A stretch of 35,334 nt of DNA from Candidatus Sabulitectum sp. (GCA_029938555.1 JAOZUR010000028.1:1-35334), one strand, 5' to 3'; counted from the first letter of the stretch, positions 1-8,100 are shown. Notes: generated by a model from the sequence alone, not told the origin. Numbers and translations are program-made.

Positions 1-225
1 AACAAAATCCTAAATGCTGTAAAAGAAAGAAAAGACATAGAAAAGTTTGCAAGGATAGTTCAACCAGAAGAGATAGCAGAGAATGACTTCAACCTGAACA
101 TCACCAGATATGTTGACACTTTCGAAGAAGAAGAAATCGACAAAGAGATTGAACTACTTGAGAAGGAAATGGTCGGGCATCTTAAAAAGCTTGGTATAGA
201 AACTGAAAAAAACAATGAAAACTGA
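1..225 (+). CDS. hsdM: Type I restriction-modification DNA methyltransferase subunit HsdM, C-terminal end (5' truncated by window)
   Basis: The window opens inside this gene; the last 74 codons are visible, ending at TGA 223-225. The segment ENDFNLNITRYVDT (residues 28-41 of the visible part) is the typical C-terminal motif of HsdM N6-adenine methyltransferases and is followed by an acidic helical tail. HsdM is the modification subunit, working with HsdS and HsdR in a hetero-oligomer. The catalytic NPPF motif lies upstream and cannot be seen. Matching hsdS and hsdR genes follow on the same strand, but 1.9 kb of broken genes plus mrr now separate hsdM from hsdS. Three bases after the stop, an inverted repeat begins. 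Confidence 0.9.
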   Translation, partial: NKILNAVKERKDIEKFARIVQPEEIAENDFNLNITRYVDTFEEEEIDKEIELLEKEMVGHLKKLGIETEKNNEN

Positions 226-227
226 CC

Positions 228-252
228 AGTATGTGCAAAATTTGCACATACT
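228..252. repeat. Perfect 25-nt odd palindrome (RhuM-type position)
   Basis: Left arm AGTATGTGCAAA (228-239), unpaired A at 240, exact reverse complement at 241-252. Read with 238-240 as a codon it encodes V-C-A-K-F-A-H-T, which resembles the variable segment of RhuM proteins and aligns with residues 71-78 of the intact rhuM product in this window. The centre (240) is the third base of the aligned Lys codon, exactly as in rhuM. The frame stops on both sides, so this is a remnant. A half copy of the right arm (TTTGCACAT) recurs at 280-288. Confidence 0.75.
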
Positions 253-353
253 AAGCCGGTATAGAAACAATGAGCATTTTTTGCACATTACCAATTTTGA
301 TTAATTCAAGAGAAGGTCAACAGTTCAAACAGAGAAGACCAAAAGAATGAATT

Positions 354-370
354 ACCGAGGAATCCTCGGT
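354..370. repeat. Perfect 17-nt odd palindrome
   Basis: Arm ACCGAGGA (354-361), unpaired A at 362, exact reverse complement at 363-370. It has the same odd-length, central-A form as its neighbours. Unlike them, it does not fall on a codon that can be aligned to RhuM or ORF6N; it lies just upstream of the RhuM variable-region remnant. Confidence 0.6.
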
Positions 371-380
371 GGTTGAAGCA

Positions 381-403
381 ACCTGTGTAATTATTGCACA
401 AGT
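381..403. repeat. Imperfect 23-nt odd palindrome in RhuM remnant
   Basis: Left arm 381-391 pairs with 393-403 around an unpaired T at 392. Nine of eleven positions pair; the mismatches are 383/401 and 388/396. The core reads TGTGTAAT, T, ATTGCACA. The centre is the third base of an Ile codon (390-392) that aligns with Lys74 of the intact RhuM, so position and phase agree with the other RhuM-type palindromes although the sequence differs. Confidence 0.5.
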
Positions 404-443
404 TCATAACGAGAGATGGAAATGGGAGAATTGACTACCAGTA

Positions 444-472
444 TTTGGATATCACAAATTGTGATATCCAAA
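444..472. repeat. Perfect 29-nt odd palindrome upstream of ORF6N pseudogene
   Basis: Arm TTTGGATATCACAA (444-457), unpaired A at 458, exact reverse complement at 459-472: 14-bp arms, the longest here. It ends 16 nt before the ATG of the ORF6N pseudogene at 489, so it could have been that gene's operator. It also reads as W-I-S-Q-I-V-I-S-K in one frame, the ORF6N Ser-Gln-Ile-Val motif, with the centre at the first base of the Ile codon. Its 13-nt core at 451-463 recurs inside the pseudogene at 698-710. Confidence 0.75.
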
Positions 473-488
473 GACGAAAGAAACTGCT

Positions 489-839
489 ATGCTAAATAGG
501 AACCTAGCGATTCCAACTGAAAACATAAAGAATAGCATCTTTACTATTCGCGGCATGCAGGTAATGATTGATAAAGGTTTAGCGATACTTTATCGGGTTG
601 AAACAAGAGTACTAAACCAAGCTGTAATACTAAATTGAAAAAGATTTCCCCCTGAATTTATGCTCCAGCTAACTACAGAAGAACTTGAGAAATGGAAATC
701 ACAAATTGTGTGCAATAATGAGAGGAAGTGCAAGGAAAACCATTTTGTTGAGGTTAACGAAATGGTCACAATTGATTTTTCTGATTATTGGCGAGTAGAA
801 GGCTATGGACTAACCAGTTACGCACATGAAGTGCATTAA
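489..839 (+). pseudogene. ORF6N-domain DNA-binding protein, pseudogene
   Basis: From ATG 489 the reading frame gives IKNSIFTIRGMQVMIDKGLA, then LYRVETRVLNQAV, an in-frame TGA at 636-638, then KRFPPEFMLQLTTEELEKW followed by KSQIV. These are in order the hallmarks of the ORF6N domain (I-x-T-I-R-G-x-Q-V-M, L-A-x-L-Y-x-V-x-T-x-x-L-N-Q-A-V, R-F-P-x-x-F-M-x-Q-L). The nonsense codon replaces the residue before Lys-Arg-Phe-Pro. After Ser-Gln-Ile-Val (699-710) the similarity is lost and the frame ends at TAA 837-839, without the usual F-T-E-Q-G-V segment. ORF6N proteins are KilA-N/antirepressor-like DNA binders common in phages and beside type I RM genes. Confidence 0.8.
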
Positions 840-1024
840 AACTGGCAAATCGCAAAAAGTCTCTTGCTGCTATAGGAAAAACCTATACCACAAGAGTTGT
901 AGAGGGGAAATATATGTTTCAATTGAATGAATCTGAGATAGATTTTATGGTATCGCAAATTGCAATACCTTCAAGGAAATACCTTGTTTTAGATGATTAT
1001 GAATCTAAGCAAAAAGACTTATGA
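827..1024 (+). pseudogene. Second ORF6N-domain gene remnant
   Basis: The open stretch after TGA 824-826 includes, from about 908, KYMFQLNESEIDFMVSQIAI followed by P-S-R-K-Y-L, closely matching the mid-domain of ORF6N proteins (F-M-F-Q-L-N-x-x-E-x-D-F-x-V-S-Q-x-x-I-P-S-R). It then runs out at TGA 1022-1024. The N-terminal half and the C-terminal F-T-E-Q-G-V segment are missing. It belongs to a different ORF6N subtype (V-S-Q-I-A-I-P-S) from the pseudogene at 489, so it is a separate gene rather than a duplicate. It carries the palindrome at 949-969. Confidence 0.65.
949..969. repeat. Near-perfect 21-nt odd palindrome in ORF6N remnant
   Basis: Left arm GGTATCGCAA (949-958), unpaired A at 959, right arm 960-969; nine of ten pairs match (954/964 does not). 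It covers the codons V-S-Q-I-A-I-P, and the centre is the first base of the Ile codon (959-961), the same phase as in the other ORF6N copy (centre 705, where only the 5-bp inner arms CACAA/TTGTG at 700-710 survive). Confidence 0.6.
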
Positions 1025-1239
1025 TTTAGAATATTCAGTTGTTTCCATTTTGGAAACAACTGCCAGTGATAAAAGAATTACAAAATTCTTAGAGGGCTCA
1101 ATGCAATTTTAGAAAATTAAGCTAAAGAAAAGGTATTAATGAATACGATAAATTCAACAAGCAGCACGGAATTGAATCTGATTTTGATAAAATGGTTAAG
1201 AAAAGAAAGTTGTTAGAATCAAATGAAAAACATAAATAA
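1011..1239 (+). pseudogene. RhuM-family gene, internally deleted pseudogene
   Basis: Two pieces of one gene type are visible. Piece one (1011-1112) encodes YSVVSILETTASD, the RhuM segment after the winged helix, and stops at TAG 1110-1112. Piece two (1126-1239, another frame) encodes NEYDKFNKQHGIESDFDKMV and a basic tail ending at TAA 1237-1239. This matches the extreme C-terminus of RhuM (E-F-E-K-Y-R-x6-E-S-D-F-D-R-V-V-K in the intact copy at 4113-5150). Most of the middle of the protein is gone. It lies 55 nt upstream of mrr. Confidence 0.65.
1036..1062. repeat. 27-nt palindrome with 12-bp arms (RhuM-type position)
   Basis: Arm CAGTTGTTTCCA (1036-1047), loop TTT (1048-1050), exact reverse complement at 1051-1062. 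It encodes V-V-S-I-L-E-T-T of the RhuM remnant. Its centre, 1049, is the third base of the Ile codon that aligns with Lys74 of the intact RhuM, whose own palindrome is centred on the third base of codon 74. The two palindromes share no sequence. Confidence 0.75.
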
Positions 1240-1293
1240 ACAGCTATCCAGAGCAAAAGCGAACATTTGTAGAAATACTATCATTGGAGTGAA

Positions 1294-2205
1294 ATGACAA
1301 TTCCAAAACATGATGCAATCAGAATACCTGCGCTGAAGCTACTTAAAAAACAGGGAACTATGGAGTTGAAGGATTTTGAAATCCCACTTGCTAAGCATTT
1401 CAATCTTTCTGATGATGAAATAGCAAAAGAGTACGATTCAGGCAATGCTAAGATATTTTATGATAGAATTTCCTGGGCTCTGAGCTACATGAATATGGCT
1501 GGTCTTCTTCAAAAGCCTAAAAGAGGTATTTACCAAATAAGTAGTACAGGAATTGAACAGCTCAAAAATCCTGAAAGCATTGATATTTACATCAATGAGC
1601 AACTAGCAACACGAGTGTCTGGAAAGAAACAACATTCCGAAGAAACAGAAGAAGTAAAGAATCTTACTCCCCAAGAAGAACTATACGATTCATCAGAAAA
1701 AATCCGTATTGCAACTTTTGAAGAGATAATTGATGTGATACTCAGCAAAGAACCAAAAGAGTTTGAGAATCTTGTAGTAATGCTTCTCAAAAAAATGGGC
1801 TATGGTGGAGAAATAGAAAACTCAGGAGAAGTAACGCAATATTCTAATGACAAAGGTATAGACGGGATTATTAAAGAAGATGTTCTTGGTCTTGGAAGAA
1901 TCCATATTCAGGCAAAAAGATATGCAAGAATCAACACAATTGGTAGAGAGGAAATACAGAAATTTGTAGGAGCTCTAGCCGGAGCAAAGTCAAGCAAAGG
2001 TATTTTCATTACAACCTCAACCTATACCAAGAACGCTATTGACTTTGTAAACAATTTAAGTGGTTCCACCACTCTGGTTCTTATCAACGGCAGAATGCTT
2101 GCAGAATACATCTATGATTATGGCCTTGGAATGCAAGTTGAACAGACAATTGAAATAAAGAAACTAGATAGCGATTTCTGGGATGGGATGAGAGATGAAA
2201 TATAG
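1294..2205 (+). CDS. mrr: Mrr-like modification-dependent (type IV) restriction endonuclease
   Basis: The product has 303 residues in two parts. Residues 1-95 form a winged-helix (Mrr_N-like) DNA-binding domain. Residues 150-280 form a PD-(D/E)xK nuclease of the Mrr_cat family: E157-F-E-N-L, then G188-I-D190-G, Q206-A-K208, and a Mrr-type I-T-T-S-T-Y segment (239-244). The catalytic Asp190 and Gln-x-Lys208 are present, so it looks active. Mrr enzymes cut DNA carrying foreign methylation. The start has GGAG at 1286-1289. Its 3' end overlaps hsdS by 11 bp, so it is expressed with the type I specificity subunit rather than alone. A charged linker (105-140) joins the domains. Confidence 0.85.
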   Translation: MTIPKHDAIRIPALKLLKKQGTMELKDFEIPLAKHFNLSDDEIAKEYDSGNAKIFYDRISWALSYMNMAGLLQKPKRGIYQISSTGIEQLKNPESIDIYINEQLATRVSGKKQHSEETEEVKNLTPQEELYDSSEKIRIATFEEIIDVILSKEPKEFENLVVMLLKKMGYGGEIENSGEVTQYSNDKGIDGIIKEDVLGLGRIHIQAKRYARINTIGREEIQKFVGALAGAKSSKGIFITTSTYTKNAIDFVNNLSGSTTLVLINGRMLAEYIYDYGLGMQVEQTIEIKKLDSDFWDGMRDEI

Positions 2206-3436
2206 AAATATTGTGAAATTAGAAAAATTCAATCATGTTTTGCTTGGTGGTATAGCCAATGTTTCTTCAGGCGGAACACCTTCAAGAGCTCGACCAGACT
2301 TCTGGGAGGGAAATATTCCGTGGATAAAGACTTCTCAGATTCATAATTCTAAGATCAATGAATGTGATGTTGAAGAATATATTACCAGGGCAGGATTGGA
2401 GAATTCCTCCGCAAAAATAGTTGTTCAAGGTACAGTTCTCATGGCTATGTACGGACAAGGAAAAACACGCGGAAAAGTAGCAATACTAAATTTTGATGCT
2501 TCTATCAATCAAGCATGTGCTGCAATTCTACTCAGTGAGGAATGCGATCGTCATTTTATTTTTCAATCACTGCTAAGCAAATACAATCAGATTAGAGCTA
2601 TGAGTAATACTGGGGGGCAAGAAAATCTTAGTATAGGTATAATAAAGACAATACTCGTCCCCCTCCCCCCTCTCCCCGAGCAAAAAGCAATCGCTTCAGT
2701 TCTTGAGTGCTGGGACAAAACAATTCAAAAGTATGAAGAAAAGATTGATAAGAAAAAGAATATCAAAAAGGGACTGATGCAGAAGCTTCTTTCCGGTGAG
2801 CAACGGTTGCCTGGGTTTGATGAGAAGTGGGATTCTAGAAAATTAGAGGACTTTTGTGAACGAGTAACTCGAAAAAATACACTTAAATGCAAGAGGATTC
2901 TTACTATCTCAGGAAATCTTGGACTTATTGATCAACGAGAATACTATGAAAGAAGAATCGCTAGTAAGGATTCAAGCAACTACTACTTGATTAAGAATGG
3001 TGAATTCGCTTACAATAGAAGTAGAAGCAAAGGCTACCCATTTGGTGCAATTAAGCGACTGGAGTATTTCACAGAGGGAGTTGTCTCTACCTTATACACA
3101 TGCTTCTGGATAATTAATGAAATAGCATTTTCTAATTATGCTGCATTCTTGTTTGAATCATCAGAAATCTACAAATCTCTCTACAGTGTCTGTTGTGAGG
3201 GATCGCGAAGTCATGGTTTACTAAACATTACTGTAACTGATTTCTTAAGCATAAGGGTCAACCTTCCCCCCCTCCCCGAACAAAAAGCCATCGCCTCCAT
3301 CCTCTCCTCCGCTGATTCCGAAACTAAAGCTCTCGAAAAGAAGCTTGCTTTGCTTCGTGATCAGAAGAAATACTTGTTGAACAATCTTGTTACCGGTACA
3401 ATTCGCCTTCCAGAGTTTTGTAAGGTGGTGGGATAA
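2195..3436 (+). CDS. hsdS: Type I restriction-modification specificity subunit HsdS
   Basis: The 413-residue product has two target-recognition domains (about 1-155 and 212-355), each followed by a conserved helical spacer. LPPLPEQKAIAS occurs at 157-168 and again at 357-368, exactly 200 residues apart. The first spacer continues to the L-L-S-G-E-Q-R-L-P-G-F motif (198-208) and the second to L-V-T-G-T-I-R-L-P-E-F (398-408). This circular two-repeat layout is typical of HsdS, which selects the DNA sequence for both HsdM and HsdR. The two repeats are near identical in DNA and contain C-rich runs (2659-2677 and 3266-3277). It starts inside mrr; its stop TAA shares one base with the next ATG (TAATG). 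Confidence 0.9.
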   Translation: MKYRNIVKLEKFNHVLLGGIANVSSGGTPSRARPDFWEGNIPWIKTSQIHNSKINECDVEEYITRAGLENSSAKIVVQGTVLMAMYGQGKTRGKVAILNFDASINQACAAILLSEECDRHFIFQSLLSKYNQIRAMSNTGGQENLSIGIIKTILVPLPPLPEQKAIASVLECWDKTIQKYEEKIDKKKNIKKGLMQKLLSGEQRLPGFDEKWDSRKLEDFCERVTRKNTLKCKRILTISGNLGLIDQREYYERRIASKDSSNYYLIKNGEFAYNRSRSKGYPFGAIKRLEYFTEGVVSTLYTCFWIINEIAFSNYAAFLFESSEIYKSLYSVCCEGSRSHGLLNITVTDFLSIRVNLPPLPEQKAIASILSSADSETKALEKKLALLRDQKKYLLNNLVTGTIRLPEFCKVVG

Positions 3437-4116
3437 TGGTTGAACCGATCCAGATTGATCCATGGTGGTTAGAATTTGCTGAGAGAAAAATTGCAACAGC
3501 AACTAATTTACTAAATGAATGCGATGGTACTTACGGTGATGTGATACTAATTCTAACAGGAGTGCTAAGTGCTATGGCTGCTAAGCGCTGGCCTGAAAGA
3601 AGAATTGATGCCAAACGCTTTATTCAATTACTTATTGAATTCGCTCCTGGAACAAAGACAATCAGCGTTCCTCGTCTTTGTAGTTATCTTGTCTCATGTA
3701 ATATGATTATACAAGCAAGACAAATATGGGATTATCCTGAGAATGACTTTCAAATACTACAGGGACCGAATATAGATATTAATGAAGAAAGTATTGCTAA
3801 TTCTCTAACTACCCCAATCAGCCTCAAGTCAATAAGAAAATATTCATATGCTTCACTCTTGTACAATGACCTAAGATGCAGCTATTCGCATGAATACAAA
3901 ATTGGTCATGACGCTCATGCCCACAGAATGTCAAAAAGCAAGAATGCATGTATTTCCTATGTAAATATTTATAAAAAACCATTCCCATTTATCCATTTTG
4001 ATCTGAATTGGCTTGCTAATGTCGTTAGAAAATGTGCATCGGTCATGCTTGAGAAGCAACCTGATCAATCATCTGTAATGCCTACAGAATGGTGGATCAG
4101 CGGAGGTGAGAAATGA
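3436..4116 (+). CDS. RM-island protein with HEPN-like R-x4-H motif, function unknown
   Basis: This 226-residue product matches no family I can name with confidence. It is mostly alpha-helical, with no signal peptide or membrane segment. Residues 144-152 (N-D-L-R-C-S-Y-S-H) contain R147-x4-H152, the spacing of the HEPN ribonuclease motif, in a helical context after a possible first helix pair (12-95). HEPN proteins occur in toxin-antitoxin, abortive-infection and RM loci, so an RNA-targeting accessory role is plausible but inferred. The gene is coupled on both sides: TAATG with hsdS and ATGA (4113-4116) with rhuM, so it is a fixed part of this operon. It could also be a structural accessory protein. 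Confidence 0.55.
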   Translation: MVEPIQIDPWWLEFAERKIATATNLLNECDGTYGDVILILTGVLSAMAAKRWPERRIDAKRFIQLLIEFAPGTKTISVPRLCSYLVSCNMIIQARQIWDYPENDFQILQGPNIDINEESIANSLTTPISLKSIRKYSYASLLYNDLRCSYSHEYKIGHDAHAHRMSKSKNACISYVNIYKKPFPFIHFDLNWLANVVRKCASVMLEKQPDQSSVMPTEWWISGGEK

Positions 4117-5150
4117 GTAAAGTTCTTAAAATTCGTAACAGCACTGCAGAATTCTTAATATTTACTTCACAGAATGGTGAAAACAGTATTGAAGTTCGAT
4201 ACGAAGATGAATCGATCTGGCTGACTCAAAAGCTTATAGCAGAGCTTTTCCAAAAAGATGTTCGCACCATCAACGAACATCTTCAAAATATTTACAAAGA
4301 AGGTGAGTTGTTTGCAGAATCAACTATCCGGAAATTCCGGATAGTTCAAAAAGAAGGAACTCGCCAGATAAGCAGAGACTTGGATTTCTACAACCTCGAT
4401 GCAATTATATCCGTTGGCTACAGGGTCAACTCTGTCCGTGCTACACAGTTCCGCAGATGGGCTACAAGTGTTTTAAGTGAGTACGCTATCAAAGGTTATG
4501 TGCTTGACAGAAAACGTCTTGAAAACGGTGTTTTCCTTGGCGAGGATTATTATGAGCAATTACTCGAAGAGATTCGAGAGATAAGACTTAGCGAACGGCG
4601 GTTCTACCAGAAAATTGCGGACATTTATGCAACAAGTGTTGATTATGATAAAGACGCTCCAACAACACGATCTTTTTTTGCTAGGGTACAGAACAAATTA
4701 CATTTTGCTATTCACGGACACACTGCACCTGAACTTATAAGAACCAGAGCAGACAGTGATAAGTTAAATATGGGTCTTTCTGCTTGGTCTAACAGCCCTT
4801 CAGGTAAAATCAAGAAATCGGATGTTTCCGTTGCAAAGAACTATCTGAACAAAGAAGAATTAGCTTCATTGGCTCGAATAGTTAATGCATATCTTGAATT
4901 AGCTGAAGATAGAGCTATTCGTAAAATTCCAATGACAATGGAGGACTGGGCAGTACGACTAGATAAGTTTTTAGAGTTTGATGAAAGAAATGTTCTGCTG
5001 GACAAAGGGAGTCTTTCAAAAAAGGTTGCTTCTTCTTTTGCAGAAAGTGAATTTGAAAAATATAGAATAGTTCAAGATAAACTTTTTGAGTCTGATTTTG
5101 ACAGAGTAGTTAAAAATGCCAAACAGATAAGGACAAAAAGTAATGGTTGA
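4113..5150 (+). CDS. rhuM: RhuM (virulence RhuM) family DNA-binding protein
   Basis: The product has 345 residues, the usual RhuM length. Residues 25-65 form the winged-helix motif (IEVRYEDESIWLTQK, then AELFQKDVRTINEHLQNI, then YKEGEL). Residues 70-78 form the variable S-T-I-R-K-F-R-I-V segment, followed by FYNLDAIISVGYRVNS (92-107) and Q-F-R-R-W-A-T. The C-terminal half has T-x-x-F-F-A-x-V-Q-N-K-x-H, N-M-G-L-x-x-W and E-S-D-F-D motifs. RhuM was named from a Salmonella pathogenicity island and commonly sits in type I RM loci; its molecular role is not established. It starts with ATGA overlap after GGAGG and overlaps hsdR by 8 bp. Codons 70-78 carry a perfect 25-nt palindrome. Confidence 0.85.
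   Translation: MSKVLKIRNSTAEFLIFTSQNGENSIEVRYEDESIWLTQKLIAELFQKDVRTINEHLQNIYKEGELFAESTIRKFRIVQKEGTRQISRDLDFYNLDAIISVGYRVNSVRATQFRRWATSVLSEYAIKGYVLDRKRLENGVFLGEDYYEQLLEEIREIRLSERRFYQKIADIYATSVDYDKDAPTTRSFFARVQNKLHFAIHGHTAPELIRTRADSDKLNMGLSAWSNSPSGKIKKSDVSVAKNYLNKEELASLARIVNAYLELAEDRAIRKIPMTMEDWAVRLDKFLEFDERNVLLDKGSLSKKVASSFAESEFEKYRIVQDKLFESDFDRVVKNAKQIRTKSNG
4322..4346. repeat. Perfect 25-nt odd palindrome inside intact rhuM
   Basis: Arm AACTATCCGGAA (4322-4333), unpaired A at 4334, exact reverse complement at 4335-4346. It encodes T71-I-R-K-F-R-I-V78; the centre is the third base of Lys74. No second copy of this sequence was noticed in the window. It is the intact reference for the palindromes in the degraded RhuM remnants at 228, 381 and 1036. 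Confidence 0.85.
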
Positions 5151-8100
5151 TTACAGACTACCTGATTTTGATGAAGCGTCATCATCGCAGATACCTGCGT
5201 TGCTAGAGCTTGTGAATATGGGTTATAAGTATTTGTCTCGTAGTGAAGTAAGAGGTATGCGGGATAGTGCTTCTCAGTATGTGTTGCGTGATATTGCTTG
5301 TTCGGCTCTTAGAGATATTAACAGTGATTCTGTTTCTTCGAAAAGTATTCGTGATGCTGTGTATGAGTTTGAGCAGGTAGATATGAGTGGTGGGGTATTT
5401 GAAGCTTCTCAAACTATTTATTCCCTGCTGCTTTCAGGTAGGTCTGTTTCAGAGATGGTTAATGGAAGACGGGTTTCTCCGCAGTTAAAGTTTATAGATT
5501 TTAAGGAACCTTCTGCTAATGTGTTTCATGTGTGTGCTGAGTTTGAGATATTTGAACGGCATGCCAGGCGGCCAGATATTGTTCTGTTTGTTAATGGGTT
5601 TCCATTTACAGTTATTGAGAATAAGAAGGAATCTGTTAAGGTTTCTGAAGCGGTTGCTCAGATGGTTCGTAATCAGGGAATCGGTCAGGTGCCGAAGTTT
5701 TTCTTGTTTCCACAGATACTGATTGCCTGCAATGTACATTCTTTGCGGTATGGCACTATGCTTACTCCAGAGAGATTTTATTCACAGTGGCGAGAAAAAG
5801 AGTATTCAGTTGATGCTGTAGATTCAGTTGTTAACAAGAAAGTGGCTGACTCTATAATTGGGTCTATTACTAAAGATTTGATTCGAGGCGACTACTCTCA
5901 GGTTTCAGATCGAAATGTTACAGAGCAAGATAAAGGTATTCATTCTTTGCTTGAACCGAGCCGATTGCTGGATATTGTTCGAAATTTTATTCTTTATGAT
6001 TCTTCAATAAAGAAGATAGCCAGGTATCCACAGTACTTTGCTGTGAAAAAAGCTCTTTTGAAACTTAAGACTTTTGATGACAGTGGGAAACGAAATGGTG
6101 GGCTTATCTGGCATACTCAGGGCTCAGGCAAAAGTCTGACCATGGTTATGCTTGTTAAGAGTTTAATTGATGATCCTGATGTGGTTTTACCAAGGGTACT
6201 TGTGGTAACAGACAGAAGAACACTAGACAAGCAGATTAGTGAAACCTTTGCAGCCTGTAATATTAAAAAGGATGTAAAAAGGGTATCATCTGCTAAAGAA
6301 TTACTTACATTGATAAAGGGAAAAGATCAGCGTGTATTAACGGCTCTTATACACAAGTTTGATTCATTCTCATCAGTGGTTGATTATGTGGACCCGGACC
6401 CGAATGTATTCATTCTTATTGATGAAGCACATAGAACACAGGGTGGCAAGGCTAATGCCGCTCTTAACAGATTACTGCCTAATGCTTGCCAGATTGCTTT
6501 TACCGGAACACCATTGATGAAAAAAGAAAAATCAAGTGCTGCAAAGTTTGGTGGGATTATTGATGCCTATACAATCTCTGAAGCCGAAGCCGACAGTGTT
6601 GTACTGCCCCTTATCTACCAGGCAAGATATGTTGAGCAGAAAGTACAAAATTCGTTGTTAGACAAATTCTATGAAAGAATTACCACCAAATTAACAGATA
6701 AGCAGAAAACAGATTTACAGAACAAGTTTAACTCTTCGCAAATCATTCTGGAAACATCACAGAGAATTGAAACAATTGCTTTAGATATACTTGAACACTA
6801 TTCAGAGTATGCCGATACTGGGCTTAAAGCACAGGTTGTCGCTCCCTCTAAATATGCTGCAATTATGTTTCTTAAAGCATTTGAACTACAGGATGATATT
6901 CCTGTTGCTGTGGTTATCTCAGAATCTATCGACAAGATAGAAGACGACAAACTGCCAGAACACAAAAAAGTGGTAGCAGAATGGTTGGCTGATGAAAAGC
7001 ATAAGTATGGCTCTTCACTAGAGAAGAGAGAGCGGATGCTGATAAAAGAGTTTAAGGAAGACCCTGCAGGGGTAAGAATACTGATAGTTGTTGATAAGCT
7101 ACTAACAGGGTTTGATGCGCCTCGAAATACTTTCTTATACCTGGCGAAACAGCTTAAAGATCATAATCTACTGCAGGCAATCGCAAGGGTGAACCGGCTT
7201 TTTGATGGCGACGATGAACATGAATCAAAGGTAAACGGATTTATCATCGATTACTCGAAAAATGCAAAAAATCTGTATGATGCAATGGCTTTGTTCTCAA
7301 ACTATGATCCTGCTGATATTGATAGAGCTTTATTAAACACAGATGAGAAAATTGCCGAGTTGGTTCGAATACATGGGCAAATACACGGTCTTTTTAATAC
7401 AGTTGTTAATAAAAAGGATAATGAGGAATACATTCGAGTGCTTGAAGAAAACTTTGAAACACGAGAAGAATTCTATGAGCTTGTTAACAAATTTATAAGG
7501 CAATTTTCTGCCTGTGGCATGCTGCATGACTTCAATAGAAAATTTGATGGGAAAAAGTTTCAGCGATATCAGAGAGATTTGAAAAAATTTGTTGAGTTGA
7601 AAAAAATACAGAAAATCAAAAATGCTGAAGAAATTGACTTCTCTAAATACAGAGATCAGATCAAAAGAATTCTTGATAAGTATGTTTCATCAGAATATGT
7701 GATTCAACTGGCAGAACCTCTCTGTCTATCTGAAACAAATACTTTTAACCAATTTATTCAAAGTGAAAAGCTTGGCCTTTCCGACAAGTCAAAAGCAGAG
7801 GCAATAGCTGCTCAGACCAAACGAACTATTAATGAGCATTATTCAAAAGACCCTGAGTTCTACGGAAAATTCAGCAAAAAAATTGAAACACTAATAGAAC
7901 AGGTTAAATCTGCCCGAGAGGAAGACTTGAAAGCACTTCTGGAAGGAGCAATCAACTTCCAGACACAAGTGCAGAATTACGAAGATACAGATATACCTGA
8001 CACTATAAGAGACATTAAAAAGTATCATCCTTTTTACAGGAAACTTGATACTCTGCTTACTAGTTACTCAATACCTTCTGATAAGATGTGTTTAATTGTT

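Larger units (their letters stand above)
351..434 (+). pseudogene. RhuM-family gene remnant (variable-region fragment)
   Basis: An open stretch ending at TGA 432-434 encodes ESSVVEATCVIIAQVHNE and a few more residues. The pattern E-x-T-C-x-x-x-x-Q-V-x-x-E matches the post-winged-helix segment of RhuM proteins (E-S-T-x-R-K-F-x-x-V-Q-x-E-G in the intact copy at 4113-5150). There is no start codon and no downstream domain, so only about 20 recognisable codons survive. It sits between hsdM and mrr, where accessory genes often insert. Assignment rests on a short motif plus the coincident palindrome at 381-403. Confidence 0.45.

Noticed and set aside
228-252. Palindrome after hsdM as a rho-independent terminator.
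   Set aside because: The loop is one base, no T-run follows, and the same symmetry appears inside coding sequence of rhuM.
226-1293. CRISPR array or tandem repeat cluster.
   Set aside because: The inverted repeats differ in sequence and spacing; there are no direct repeats of constant length.
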